64,000 bases of DNA from an uncultured Porphyromonadaceae bacterium (GTDB taxonomy: Bacteria; Bacteroidota; Bacteroidia; Bacteroidales; Muribaculaceae). The notes below the pieces were generated by a model. That model saw only the letters and a list, made by a program, of their open reading frames with translations. It did no database searches and was not told where the DNA came from. Numbering within the stretch: position 1 is the stretch's first letter; the number at the start of each line of letters is the position of its first letter. Position numbers and translations under genes: made by a program. The stretch is from assembly GCA_900541865.1 (NCBI GenBank), contig UQLO01000001.1:1-64000 (forward strand), given 5' to 3'. Positions 18,944 through 28,218 of this stretch are shown here, piece by piece.

Positions 18944-19459
18944 TCAGTTGGAATAACCGAGTTTGGCGAGCACCTCGTTGCTGATGTCGATTCGGGGCGA
19001 GGCGTAGATAATCTCCGACGACGATGCGCGGTCGAACACTGTCTGGTAGCCGCGCTGCTCGGCAACGCTCTTGATGGCATTGTAGACATCGTCCTGAATG
19101 GGGCGAAGCAGCGTCTGGCGCTTCTGGTACAGTTCGCCTTCCGGGCCGAAGTAGCGCATCCGAAGCTCGGTGGCCTCTTTTTCCTTGTTGGTTATCTCGG
19201 TTTCGCGGGCGCGCTGCTGCTCGTCGGTAAGAAACACTTTGTCGGCCAGATAAGTCTGGTACATTGTTTCTGCCTCGGTGCCGAGTGCTTCTACTTCGCG
19301 CTGCCAGCGCTGCGAGAGCTGGTTGAGCTGCTCGGAGGCCATTTCGTATTGTGGTACGTTGCGGAGTATGTATTCCATGTCAACGAGCGCGAATTTCTGG
19401 GCCGATGCGCCCAAGGCGGCCACGATGGCCAGCATTAGTGTCAGGGCTATTTTTTTCAT
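18944..19459 (-). CDS. OmpH/Skp-family periplasmic chaperone (first copy)
   Basis: 171 residues from the ATG at 19459, which places the signal peptide (MKKIALTLMLAIVAALGASA) at the N-terminus; a start 8 codons upstream is less likely. The mature protein begins QKFALVDMEYILRNVP and continues as a coiled coil with the returning strand YQTVFDRASS. It lies 71 bases after bamA. Two tandem ompH copies behind bamA are usual in Bacteroidales; they may form homo- or hetero-trimers. Confidence 0.92.
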   Translation of the reverse strand: MKKIALTLMLAIVAALGASAQKFALVDMEYILRNVPQYEMASEQLNQLSQRWQREVEALGTEAETMYQTYLADKVFLTDEQQRARETEITNKEKEATELRMRYFGPEGELYQKRQTLLRPIQDDVYNAIKSVAEQRGYQTVFDRASSSEIIYASPRIDISNEVLAKLGYSN

Positions 19460-19530
19460 GTTTGGGAGGGAAGAGATGTTCATATATTATTTATGACGCC
19501 TTTTTAAGCCAAAAGTTTAAATGCGGCGCA

Positions 19531-22161
19531 TCAGAATTCCTGTCCGAGGATAAAGTGGAAGTGGCTGCCACCCTTCTCGCCGCTATAGGTGGTGTCGAAG
19601 CCGTAGGCCCAGTCGATACCCATCAGACCCACCATCGGCAGCTGGATGCGAACACCGGCGCCGGCGCTGCGCTTGAGAGAGAAGGGGTTGAACTGGCCCA
19701 CCGAAGTCCAGGCGTTGCCGGCTTCGAGGAAGCCCAAAGCGTAGATTGTCGAGGTGGGCTGCAGCATCAGCGGGAAGTGGATTTCGAGGCCCATGCGGGT
19801 GTAGGCGTAGCCTTCCTGGCCGTAGGGCGTCAGCTGGCCGTTGTCGTAGCCGCGAAGAGCTATGGTTTCGGTGGCATACGTATAGGAGCCGCTCATGCCG
19901 TCGCCGCCGACGTAGAAGGTTTCGAAAGGCGTGCGCAGGTGCTTGTTGTAGCTGCCGATCAGACCGAAGTCGAAGCGGGTCATCAGCACCGGCGTCCACT
20001 GTGGGTTGGTGCTCAGCGGGGTGTAGGTGCGGCTGCGGAAACGCAGTTTCCAGTATTCAATCCACTGGTAGAGCTGCTTGCGCGACTCTTCGGTGTTCTC
20101 CGAAGCCAGCTTGGCCCAGTCCTTTTTACCCGTGAAGAGGCTCGCGGGAGGTGTCAGCTGGAGGTTGAGCGAGAAAGTTGAGCCGCTGCGGGTGTAGATG
20201 GGATTGTCGATCGAGTTGCGCGCAAGGGTCAGGCCGAGCACGAGCGAGTTCGACGTACCGTTGTTCATATAGTAGAGGTAGTCCCAGTTCTTGAGGTAGT
20301 ACCAGTTGTAGCCAAGCTCGGCAGTGAAGGTGAAGTAGTCGTCGGGCCATTTCAGACGCTTGCCGAAGCCAACGTTGATGCCGATGAGCTGAAGCACCTT
20401 GTTGGGGTCCAAAGAGTTCTGGTAGCTGTTCTGATAGTAGTCGTTGTAGTAGCTGTTGGGATAGTAACCGTAGCCATAGCCCCACAGCGAACTCTGCGAC
20501 CACGACCGGTTGTAGAACGAATTGTTGACACCTGTCTGGCGGCTGTAGTAGGCCGACACGCTCAGCGAGTTGGGTCGTTTGCCGCCGAACCACGGATCGA
20601 GGAAGCTGATAGCATAGCTCTGGTAGTAGCGGGCGTTGGTCTGGGCGCTGATAGTGAATGTCTGACCTTCGCCCTGCGGGATGATGCCGCGGTAGGTACT
20701 CGGGTAGAAGAGGTTCTTGATGGAGAAATTGGTGAATTTAAGCTGCACCTTACCGATGATACCCGTCTGACCCCAGCCGAGCGAGAACTCAATCTGGTCA
20801 TTGGCCTTCGACTCGAGATTGAACACGATGTCGACCGTGCCGTTCTCTTCGTTAGGTTCGGGTTGTATGTCGAGCTTCTCGGGGTCGAAATGGCCGGTCT
20901 GGGCAATTTCGCGCGCCGAGCGCATAAGGTCGCTCTTGCTGAAGAGCTCGCCCGGACGCAGACGAAGTTCGCGGCGTATAACCTTTTCGTAGAGGCGGTC
21001 GTTGCCGTTGATGACAATATTGTTGATGCGGGCCTGAGGACCTTCGATCATTCGCATTTCAAGCGAAATGGAGTCGCCGCTGACCTCTCGCTCGATAGGT
21101 ATGAGCTGATAGAAGAGGTAGCCGTTGTCCATGTAGAGGTTGCTGACGGCGTCGTCGTCCTCATTGAGGCGCTTGCGCATCAGTTTCTGGTTGTAGACGT
21201 CGCCGGGTTCCATACCGAGGTAGCCGTCGAGCACTTCGGTGGGATAGATGGTGTTGCCCACCCAGGAGATGTCGCGTATGAAGTACTGCGGGCCCTCGTC
21301 GAGGTGTATGTAGACGTCGACGGTGTTGTCGTTGTAGGGGACAACGCTGTCGGCCACGATGCGGGCGTCGCGGTAGCCCCGCTCGTTGTAGCGCTCAAGG
21401 ATGCGGTTGAGGTCATCCTGATAGTCGGACTCTACGAACTTCTTCTGGCTGAAGATTTTAATCAAGCTGCCCTTCTCGTTGGTCTTCTTCATGGTGCGCT
21501 TGAGGGCGCCGGAGCTCATCACCTCGTTGCCGGTGAAGTAAATGCGGTGCACCTTCACCTTGTTGTGCTTGTCGATGACGATGTTGACTATCATCTCGTT
21601 CTCGTTCGAAAGATCCTCGACGAGGTCTATGCGCGCCTCGGCGTTGCCGAAGCCTTTGTCCTTGTAGTACTTTTCGATGATGCCGACGGCGCGGTTAACG
21701 ATGTTCTGAGTAATCTGATTACCCTTCATGAGCTGAAGACGCTCCTGCAAGTCCTTGATTTCGCCCTTTTTGGCACCGAAATACTTCACCTCCGAAATGC
21801 GAGGCTGCGTGCGCAGCACTATCTTTATCCATGCGCGGTCGCCCACGGTGCGCACCAGCTCCACACGGGCCTGCGCAAAGAGGGTCTGACGCATAAGGCG
21901 CTTCACCGCGTTGGTTATGTCGTCGCCCGGAATGGCGACGCGCTCGCCGACTCTGAGGCCGGCGTAACCAAGAATAAGGTCGTCGTCGTAGTTCGGTGCT
22001 CCCTCAATCTCTATCCCGGCTATTTCATAGGTGCGCGGCATGGCGCTGTACAGCACGGTGGGATTGTTGATGGTGTCGGCCGGTGTCTGTACCTGTGCAC
22101 GCAGCAGTCCCGGTGCGAGGAAAACAGTCATCAGCATTATTATCAATATCTTGGTTCGCAT
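19531..22161 (-). CDS. bamA: Outer membrane protein assembly factor BamA
   Basis: 876 residues. A signal peptide (1-22) is followed by five POTRA repeats (about 45-460) and a 16-strand Omp85 barrel (about 480-876) that ends HFHFILGQEF, with the C-terminal Phe. It is the core insertase for outer-membrane beta-barrels. An odd feature is a Tyr/Asn/Ser-rich insertion at about residues 540-587 (GYGYGYYPNSYYNDYYQNS and neighbouring sequence), in an early barrel loop. It is flanked by uppS upstream and two ompH genes downstream, the conserved Bacteroidales envelope cluster. Confidence 0.95.
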   Translation of the reverse strand: MRTKILIIMLMTVFLAPGLLRAQVQTPADTINNPTVLYSAMPRTYEIAGIEIEGAPNYDDDLILGYAGLRVGERVAIPGDDITNAVKRLMRQTLFAQARVELVRTVGDRAWIKIVLRTQPRISEVKYFGAKKGEIKDLQERLQLMKGNQITQNIVNRAVGIIEKYYKDKGFGNAEARIDLVEDLSNENEMIVNIVIDKHNKVKVHRIYFTGNEVMSSGALKRTMKKTNEKGSLIKIFSQKKFVESDYQDDLNRILERYNERGYRDARIVADSVVPYNDNTVDVYIHLDEGPQYFIRDISWVGNTIYPTEVLDGYLGMEPGDVYNQKLMRKRLNEDDDAVSNLYMDNGYLFYQLIPIEREVSGDSISLEMRMIEGPQARINNIVINGNDRLYEKVIRRELRLRPGELFSKSDLMRSAREIAQTGHFDPEKLDIQPEPNEENGTVDIVFNLESKANDQIEFSLGWGQTGIIGKVQLKFTNFSIKNLFYPSTYRGIIPQGEGQTFTISAQTNARYYQSYAISFLDPWFGGKRPNSLSVSAYYSRQTGVNNSFYNRSWSQSSLWGYGYGYYPNSYYNDYYQNSYQNSLDPNKVLQLIGINVGFGKRLKWPDDYFTFTAELGYNWYYLKNWDYLYYMNNGTSNSLVLGLTLARNSIDNPIYTRSGSTFSLNLQLTPPASLFTGKKDWAKLASENTEESRKQLYQWIEYWKLRFRSRTYTPLSTNPQWTPVLMTRFDFGLIGSYNKHLRTPFETFYVGGDGMSGSYTYATETIALRGYDNGQLTPYGQEGYAYTRMGLEIHFPLMLQPTSTIYALGFLEAGNAWTSVGQFNPFSLKRSAGAGVRIQLPMVGLMGIDWAYGFDTTYSGEKGGSHFHFILGQEF

Positions 22162-22196
22162 AGCGTGAGATTGGTTTTTAAATCTGTGGTACCCGG

Positions 22197-22964
22197 TCAG
22201 TTGGTAGGTTCGCCGGCGACTTGCTCGCCGGTTTTGCCGAAGCGGCGCTGCCGCTGCTGGTATTGGGCTATATGGGCGCGGAAGTCGTCCGCACTGTAGT
22301 CCGGCCAGTAAGTGCCGGTGACGGTAAGTTCTGTATAAGCGGCCTGATAGAGCAGGAAGTTGCTCAGGCGCATGTCGCCCCCGGTGCGTATCATAAGGTC
22401 GGGGTCGGGCATGCCGGCCGTGGCAAGCGAGGCCGACAATGCGTCCTCATCTATCTGCTCAAGGCTGATTTCACCTTTGGCGTGGCGTTCGGCCAGGCTG
22501 CGGGCGGCGCGCACCAACTCCCAGCGCGAGGAGTAACTCAGAGCGAGCACCAGCGTCAGGCCCGTGCAGTGCGAGGTGTCGGCCATGCAGCGTCGCAGAC
22601 GCTCGGCGGCTTCGGCCGGCATACGGTCCAGGTCGCCGATAGAGGTGAGGCGCACGTTGTTCTTGATCAGGTCGGGCGTCTCGCGCTCGATGGCGGTAAC
22701 TATGAGGTGCATCAAAGCGTCGACTTCATCCTGCGGCCGGTTCCAGTTCTCGGTGGAGAAGGTATACAGGGTGAGGTAGCCGATGCCAAGGCGCGATGCC
22801 TCTTCGGTGATGCGGCGCACGGTGTTGACGCCCTCCACGTGGCCTGCCGAACGTTCGAGGCCGCGCGCCTGCGCCCATCGCCCGTTGCCGTCCATTATTA
22901 TGGCGACGTGGCGTGGTAGTCGGTCCGGGTCTATGGAGGGTATGGTGTGCTGTTCAGTCAACAT
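22197..22964 (-). CDS. uppS: Undecaprenyl diphosphate synthase (isoprenyl transferase)
   Basis: 255 residues from the ATG at 22964, which overlaps the upstream porG-like gene by 11 bases; an earlier ATG at 22991 is possible. Cis-prenyltransferase motifs are HVAIIMDGNGRWAQ with the catalytic Asp, GHVEGVNTVRRI, YTFSTENWNRP, and the C-terminal RTGGDMRLSNFLLYQAAYTE. It builds the C55 lipid carrier for peptidoglycan and O-antigen synthesis in the cytoplasm. The position between porG and bamA is conserved. Confidence 0.95.
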   Translation of the reverse strand: MLTEQHTIPSIDPDRLPRHVAIIMDGNGRWAQARGLERSAGHVEGVNTVRRITEEASRLGIGYLTLYTFSTENWNRPQDEVDALMHLIVTAIERETPDLIKNNVRLTSIGDLDRMPAEAAERLRRCMADTSHCTGLTLVLALSYSSRWELVRAARSLAERHAKGEISLEQIDEDALSASLATAGMPDPDLMIRTGGDMRLSNFLLYQAAYTELTVTGTYWPDYSADDFRAHIAQYQQRQRRFGKTGEQVAGEPTN

Positions 22965-23661
22965 AATGGCAGGTTTCGCAGCGTTTGCCAAACTCGTACG
23001 ATACTCCGATGGTGAGGCGCGAGTACCAGTCGGTGTTTTTGTAGAACGCTGTCTTTATTGTGTTTAAATCGTTGAGCACCGGGCCGTCGAACGAGTCGCT
23101 GAAGGCCTTGGTCATAGTAAATTCTATGCCGAGGTTCCAACGCTCCGATACCTTGTACTTTATTCCGACACCCATCGGAATTGTCGGCGCAACCGAGGTC
23201 TTGCCGCCCGAGGATGCCATGGCCACTCCCACACCAAGGGTGAGATAAGGTGTCCAACGGCGCAGGCGTTTGAAGGTTTCGCCGATGCCGTAAGGGAAAA
23301 AGTTGAATTCGGCGCGGGCACTCAGGTCGTAGACGGTGGAGGTGAAGTCGTAGACGGCGCCGTCGGGAAGCACGTTGGCCACATCGGCCGTCGAGCCGCT
23401 CAGCCCGAAGGTGGAGAACACGCCGCGCAGCGCCCAGCGCGTGTCGGGCAGATAGCGGAACGACACTTCGCCGTCGAAGCCGGGGTGCTTGAATATATTG
23501 CTGCCGTTTGCCTCGCCGATATATCCACTCATGCCCAGCTGAACGCCCAAATCGAACTTGTAGGGCGCTGTGGGGGCCGTAGCCTGCGCGCGGGCCTCTC
23601 CGGCTCCGAAGAGGAGCAGCAGCATAAGGACGGCAGCGCTTACGAACTTGCGGAATTTCAT
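22954..23661 (-). CDS. porG: DUF6089 outer-membrane beta-barrel protein, PorG-like
   Basis: 235 residues from the ATG at 23661; the signal peptide ends near GAGEARAQA. The rest is a small outer-membrane barrel of alternating strands (YKFDLGVQLGMSGYIGEANG, WTPYLTLGVGVAM, WYSRLTIGVSYEFGKR). The position directly before uppS and bamA matches that of PorG in Porphyromonas gingivalis, an outer-membrane part of the type IX secretion system. The C-terminus CETCHYVD has two Cys residues. The T9SS role is inferred from family and context, supported by a T9SS-type tail on the pectin enzyme at 43279. Confidence 0.8.
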   Translation of the reverse strand: MKFRKFVSAAVLMLLLLFGAGEARAQATAPTAPYKFDLGVQLGMSGYIGEANGSNIFKHPGFDGEVSFRYLPDTRWALRGVFSTFGLSGSTADVANVLPDGAVYDFTSTVYDLSARAEFNFFPYGIGETFKRLRRWTPYLTLGVGVAMASSGGKTSVAPTIPMGVGIKYKVSERWNLGIEFTMTKAFSDSFDGPVLNDLNTIKTAFYKNTDWYSRLTIGVSYEFGKRCETCHYVD

Positions 23662-23681
23662 CGGCGGCAATACTTATTATC

Positions 23682-25217
23682 TTACTGAATAGGCTTGAAG
23701 GTGAGGCGGTTGAAGGTTGCGCGCCATACGAAGGGTGAGAGCGTGCCCGAGCTCTGGACACCTCCGAACATAAAGATGAAGGGGCACGTCCACTCGGTGA
23801 TGGGCTCGGTGGCACGACTCAGCGGTGCGCCCTCGATGATGGCGGTGCCGGGCAGGCGCCGCGAAAGAGCAATTTCCTCCCACAGGCTGCCCGAGCGCGA
23901 CTCGTGGAGTTCGCCCTCGTAGCGGTAGACCTGCGCGCGGTAGACGGCCGGCACTTCGGCGGGAAGCTGAAGCAGCTCGTCGCCTTTCTTCCAGGTCATA
24001 CCGTAGTCCATAGATGTATAGAGCGTCCGGGCGACGGTGCCGTCGGCGTTGCGGCCGCCGAACGCCATCAGGGTGGGATACTCTTTGGGGATGAATGCGC
24101 CGCTTATGCGGAAGGTTACGAAGGGTGCAAGGACCATTTCCTCAACGGCCCAGTCGAGTGGCTCGTTGTTCATGCGGGCCCAGTTGCCGCGGCCGTCGTA
24201 GCTCCACACAGCCTTCACCGGGCGCCCGTCGACACCATTGCCGCCGACTATCACGGCCTGCGGAGCGGCGCTCAGCGGAGTGGTGTACTCTATCATATTG
24301 GAGGTCGCCTCGACGGGCATCCCTTCGGGCAGCAGCGAAAGGGCGCCACTCTCAACGTCGACAAGATGCCACACGCCGCTGTCGGAGCAGCGGTTGGCAA
24401 GCACTTTGCCGTTGCAGCTGCCATAGATGGTGGTCAGACGAAGTCCGGAAGCGGTCCAGGTGCTGCCGCCGTCGGCGGAGCTGTAGTGGGCGTAGCTTGC
24501 GGTGGAGAGGTCGTCGTCGACGAGTATATGGAGCGAATTACCGTTGGCTGTGAAGCTGTTGACGATGGCTCGCGCCGGAATATTGGCGGCGGAGGCGCTC
24601 CAGTTGTCGTAGTAGGGATTGTCGGTGGTCTGAAGGGAGTAGCTCGAGCCGGCGCGGGTGAGGCAATAGAGCTTGCCGGAGCCTTGAGTGGTCTTCTGCT
24701 CGATGGGCGCGGACAGCGAGGTAGGCAGAGGGCGGCGTGCGGCGCGGTTCCACACCAGAGAGTCGCTCTTGAGCTGGTGCACGTTCACCTTAATCTGGTA
24801 TTTGCGCTCGGCAAGCCCGTCCCACGACACCACGCGCAGCTCGACCGGGCCGCGGCTGAAGTCGATGGAGTCGGTGCCGGAGGAGAGGTAATTTACTGTC
24901 GTGTCGCCTCTTTCGTTGCGGAAGGTAAGCTCTGCCGTCGACACATTGTCGTACATCTTTATCACAGGCACGAGTTTATCCACCGCCGTGCCGTAGGGCA
25001 GCGAGTCGGCGTTGAAAATCTGAGCCTTGACAAGGTCGATGGAGAAGAAAACGGAGTCGAGATTGGCAAGCACATTGGAGTTGGCGCCCAAGCTGAAACT
25101 GTGAACGGCCGTACCATACGTGGAGGCCTCGCCGTTTTCAACGTCGGAACTATTGCATGACCAAAGGCCGAATGCGGCCGCCATGACCACCGTTGCTATT
25201 GATGGATATTTCTTCAT
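23682..25217 (-). CDS. DUF6242 lipoprotein
   Basis: 511 residues from the ATG at 25217, which puts a lipoprotein signal (MKKYPSIATVVMAAAFGLWSC) at the N-terminus with the lipid Cys at residue 21. DUF6242 proteins of Bacteroidales have an N-terminal beta-sandwich (about 30-150) and a C-terminal propeller-like region (about 160-510) with repeated Trp- and Gly-rich segments (SSADGGSTWTASGL, TSMDYGMTWKKGDELL) resembling BNR/sialidase blades. The function is unknown. The Asp-box-like segments suggest a beta-propeller, not necessarily a glycosidase. It ends 20 bases before the porG-like gene, so it may be the first gene of that cluster. Confidence 0.8.
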   Translation of the reverse strand: MKKYPSIATVVMAAAFGLWSCNSSDVENGEASTYGTAVHSFSLGANSNVLANLDSVFFSIDLVKAQIFNADSLPYGTAVDKLVPVIKMYDNVSTAELTFRNERGDTTVNYLSSGTDSIDFSRGPVELRVVSWDGLAERKYQIKVNVHQLKSDSLVWNRAARRPLPTSLSAPIEQKTTQGSGKLYCLTRAGSSYSLQTTDNPYYDNWSASAANIPARAIVNSFTANGNSLHILVDDDLSTASYAHYSSADGGSTWTASGLRLTTIYGSCNGKVLANRCSDSGVWHLVDVESGALSLLPEGMPVEATSNMIEYTTPLSAAPQAVIVGGNGVDGRPVKAVWSYDGRGNWARMNNEPLDWAVEEMVLAPFVTFRISGAFIPKEYPTLMAFGGRNADGTVARTLYTSMDYGMTWKKGDELLQLPAEVPAVYRAQVYRYEGELHESRSGSLWEEIALSRRLPGTAIIEGAPLSRATEPITEWTCPFIFMFGGVQSSGTLSPFVWRATFNRLTFKPIQ

Positions 25218-25409
25218 TAGCGTCTGTGATGTTTCAAGCAACAAAATTACATTTTTTCCCGCAAACCTCAGCCTTGTGCATCCACAAAGCGTCGTTTTTC
25301 ATCCCGCATTTATATGTTTTTAACGTCCAAGGCGCCGTGTGGTAATAAAGATTAAGGTTTTTCGGCTCTTTCCAACCCGTTTTGCCCTATATGCTCTCCC
25401 ATTCGCGCC

Positions 25410-26888
25410 TCAAAACTGGAAATAGATAAAGGGCATCACCGATTCCGACCGCAGTTCGAGTACAAGCTGCACCACTACGATGAATATCAGCAACTTGACA
25501 ATCCACGGGCTGCGTACAAACCAATCCCCGGCTTTAGGCCAAAAGCCGGTCGGCAGGCAGTGGGCCACTACGATGACCAGCATAAGCACCAGCCACAGCA
25601 TGCGGGCCGAGGCAAAGGCCATGATTTTTGCAAGCGAATAGTCGCCGGGTATGGAGGCGAGTACCGTCCAGGAATCCTGCCAAGTATCGGCGCGAAAAAA
25701 CACCCAAAGAGCTGCCACAAAGCACATTGTGATGCCCCACGAGAAGGCCTTCACTATAAATCCGTCGCCCAGACGTCCCAACCGGGGCTTCGCAGCCTTG
25801 TGGACGGCAAGTCCGGCGCCGTGCATGGCGCCCCAAAACACGAACTTCCATGCCGCCCCATGCCAAAGGCCGCCGATGAGCATGGTAGCGAAGTTGTTGA
25901 CGTAGGTGCGGGCCGTGCCCTTTCGGTTGCCCCCCAGAGGGATATAGATATAGTCGCGAAGCCACGTGCTTAGAGATATGTGCCAGCGCCGCCAAAAGTC
26001 CGTAAGGTTGCGGCTCTTGTATGGAAAATTGAAGTTTTGGGCAAGTTTGAAGCCCATGATGAGCGCTATGCCGATGGCCATGTCGGAGTAGCCGGAGAAA
26101 TCGCAGTAAATCTGCATAGTATACCCGATTATGCCCATTAGGTTCTCAAAGCCGGTGTAGCCGCCGGGAGTACTGAAAATGAGGTCGTTGTACTGAGCAA
26201 TGTAGTCGGCGATAATGGCTTTTTTGACCACTCCCAGCAGGATAAGCCAGAACCCCATATAGACCTCGGAGCGCGTCGCGGTGACGTTTTTGCGGATTTG
26301 TGGTATGAAATAGTCCGCCCGGACTATAGGGCCGGCGACGAGCGCGGGAAAGAACGAAAGAAAAAAAGCGTACTCCAGCCAGGTGCCCGTCGGCGCGACA
26401 CGGCCTTTGTAGACGTCGACTATGTAGCTCACACTCTGGAAGGTATAAAACGATATACCCACCGGTAGAATGATGTCGAGCGGCTGAAAATTTCCGCCCA
26501 CCGCCGCCTGAAAGTTCCAAAGAAAGAAATTGGCATACTTGAAGTAGCCCAATATGCCCAGCGACGTCGCAAGCGACACACCCACTCCGATGCGGCGGAA
26601 CGCGCGCGAGCGCCCCGGCGCCGAAATAAGCCGCGATATCAGCCAGTCGACCAACGAAGTAGCCGCAAGAAGGCAAACGAAGACTCCCGAGCACTTGTAG
26701 TAAAAATAGAAACTGAAAAGCACCACGAAGACCATCATCTGCCATACCCGCTTCTTCAAAAGCGAGTAAATCGGCAGAAAAACCAGGAAAAGCGCCCAAA
26801 AAGTTCCGCTCGAAAACAGCAGAGGCTCCGACGGAAGGTAGACGAGCCGGTCGGCGATGTTGGCGAAGACGTCGTGGAGCGATACCAT
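25410..26888 (-). CDS. MBOAT-family O-acyltransferase (AlgI/DltB-like)
   Basis: 492 residues with about 11 membrane helices. The AlgI-type core is clear: LPVGISFYTFQSVSYIVDVYKG, YCDFSGYSDMAIGIALIMGF, FWRRWHISLSTWLRDYIYIPLGG, and the catalytic His in GGLWHGAAWKFVFWG (near residue 343). Such proteins pass acyl groups (usually acetyl) across the inner membrane for modification of exported polysaccharides or teichoic acids. It starts 3 bases after an SGNH hydrolase-like gene, the classic transferase partner. The modified glycan is unknown; no alginate or cellulose synthase is nearby. Confidence 0.93.
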   Translation of the reverse strand: MVSLHDVFANIADRLVYLPSEPLLFSSGTFWALFLVFLPIYSLLKKRVWQMMVFVVLFSFYFYYKCSGVFVCLLAATSLVDWLISRLISAPGRSRAFRRIGVGVSLATSLGILGYFKYANFFLWNFQAAVGGNFQPLDIILPVGISFYTFQSVSYIVDVYKGRVAPTGTWLEYAFFLSFFPALVAGPIVRADYFIPQIRKNVTATRSEVYMGFWLILLGVVKKAIIADYIAQYNDLIFSTPGGYTGFENLMGIIGYTMQIYCDFSGYSDMAIGIALIMGFKLAQNFNFPYKSRNLTDFWRRWHISLSTWLRDYIYIPLGGNRKGTARTYVNNFATMLIGGLWHGAAWKFVFWGAMHGAGLAVHKAAKPRLGRLGDGFIVKAFSWGITMCFVAALWVFFRADTWQDSWTVLASIPGDYSLAKIMAFASARMLWLVLMLVIVVAHCLPTGFWPKAGDWFVRSPWIVKLLIFIVVVQLVLELRSESVMPFIYFQF

Positions 26889-26891
26889 GGC

Positions 26892-27686
26892 TCAGCGTTC
26901 GTTGGGTTGGTGCACAAACACTCGTGCCGGACGCGCCGTGGCGACATCGGGCCGCTCCATGCGGATGGGGTGCAGGCTGTGGGCCGGCATCCAACGCACT
27001 ACACTGTCCATCCATTCGATGGCTGAAGCTCGCGTAGGGTGCGCACCGTCGCGGGCGCGGTCAAAGTGCATACCGTCGCTGAGGAAGAAGGCTCCCTCCG
27101 GTGTGCTTTCTTCAATCAGCTCGTTGATGCCGGTATCCGGTTTCCAATTGGGAGGCCCGATCCAAAGATAGGGTATGGTGTCGATGTCGGCGATGATTTT
27201 CTCGACGTAGCCGCGCCGCTTGTTCTTAATATCGCTGACAAACAGCTCGTTGGCTCCGAGCGATATGAATACGTAGGTCGGCCGGATGTCGTGTATATAC
27301 CGGCTGAGACGATCCGAGCGCCCCCAGACCTCGGAAGTAGAACTGTACCACACCACGTTGTAGAGCGTATGGCCGTTTTTGGCGGCATAGGCGGCCAGGC
27401 GCGGCCCGAGGCCCTCGAGCATGGAGTCGCCGATGAAGAGTATGCGCTGGGCTGCCGTATCGACCGGCATCGGGAAAGTCGGACAGGCCTCCTCCACACT
27501 GTCGGCGGCGAGGCTGTCGGCCGGAACCTCTTCGGGGATGTGTCTGTCGGCAAAGATATTTTGGCTTATTTCGGACGATTTCAGCTGATGCCCTCCGATT
27601 TCGGGCAATCCCACTGCCGAAGCCACGGCAAACACCACAAAGGCCACCGCAAGTAAAAGCCACAAACTGAAGTGATGGCGCGTCAT
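26892..27686 (-). CDS. SGNH/GDSL-family periplasmic protein, partner of the MBOAT protein
   Basis: 264 residues. An N-terminal membrane anchor or signal (about 7-26) leads to the SGNH fold with block I GDSML (Ser88), block III GANE and block V DGAHPT (Asp-His). It resembles DUF459/AlgJ-like acetyltransferases rather than secreted lipases. With the MBOAT protein 3 bases downstream it probably forms an O-acetylation machine in which this protein moves acetyl to a glycan in the periplasm; hydrolase activity in the reverse direction is possible. Confidence 0.87.
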   Translation of the reverse strand: MTRHHFSLWLLLAVAFVVFAVASAVGLPEIGGHQLKSSEISQNIFADRHIPEEVPADSLAADSVEEACPTFPMPVDTAAQRILFIGDSMLEGLGPRLAAYAAKNGHTLYNVVWYSSTSEVWGRSDRLSRYIHDIRPTYVFISLGANELFVSDIKNKRRGYVEKIIADIDTIPYLWIGPPNWKPDTGINELIEESTPEGAFFLSDGMHFDRARDGAHPTRASAIEWMDSVVRWMPAHSLHPIRMERPDVATARPARVFVHQPNER

Positions 27687-27703
27687 ACCCTACTCTCCTG
27701 CAA

Positions 27704-28195
27704 TTAGAACGACACCAGCATATAGTCAATGCGCCCGCGCGCAACGCGATATCTGCGCAGCCCGTAGCCCTTCTCCGCGGCTATGCCCTCCACGGGGTGA
27801 CCGCTAAGCGAAAAAACATCGTATTCGCTGTGGCAGACCGGACATTCGGCAAGCATGCTTTCGGTGTTGATTTCCACGATAATGTTGTGGTCGCGCTCCA
27901 CGGGGCACGCCAGGTCATAGGCCGCCGGTTCGCCCAGCACGGTGGTTACCAACAATATTCCGCCGAAGCCGGTGAAACTGTTGGCTGTGTAGGGAAAGTT
28001 GGCGGGTATGCGCTTGTCGCGGATGTAGCTCTTGTAGTCCATAGCGCCGGCTACTCCGTAGATATTCCAAGAGGCCTCGGTGGCGAAAGGCAGATTGACG
28101 GGCGTCACCGGGATGCGGTCGTCGTCCAAAGTATGACAGCCCGCGCAGGCTATTGCGCAGGCTGCATATAGTATGGTCTTTGCTAATCTTGTCAC
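27704..28195 (-). CDS. Lipoprotein with a degenerate Rieske-like domain
   Basis: 163 residues from a GTG start; no ATG fits. Lipobox near Cys20 (IACAGC). Residues about 70-160 look like a Rieske fold (AYDLACPVE, then AECPVCHSEYDVFSLSGHPVEG). A true 2Fe-2S Rieske site needs C-x-H and C-x-x-H. Here the first motif is Cys97-Pro-Val-Glu and the second Cys118-Pro-Val-Cys121-His122, so one His ligand is missing and the cluster is doubtful. It sits between pyrE/SRPBCC and the SGNH-MBOAT pair in a tightly packed unit. The role is unknown. Confidence 0.7.
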   Translation of the reverse strand: MTRLAKTILYAACAIACAGCHTLDDDRIPVTPVNLPFATEASWNIYGVAGAMDYKSYIRDKRIPANFPYTANSFTGFGGILLVTTVLGEPAAYDLACPVERDHNIIVEINTESMLAECPVCHSEYDVFSLSGHPVEGIAAEKGYGLRRYRVARGRIDYMLVSF

Positions 28196-28218
28196 CGGGA
28201 GAGAAAGCTGTTAGGACG

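Noticed and set aside
20863..22299. 478-codon open frame antisense to bamA
   Set aside because: Shadow of a high-GC gene; no signal, motifs or promoter, and it runs across the bamA/uppS boundary.
27704..28195. Full Rieske iron-sulfur protein
   Set aside because: First motif lacks the His ligand, so only a Rieske-like fold is claimed.
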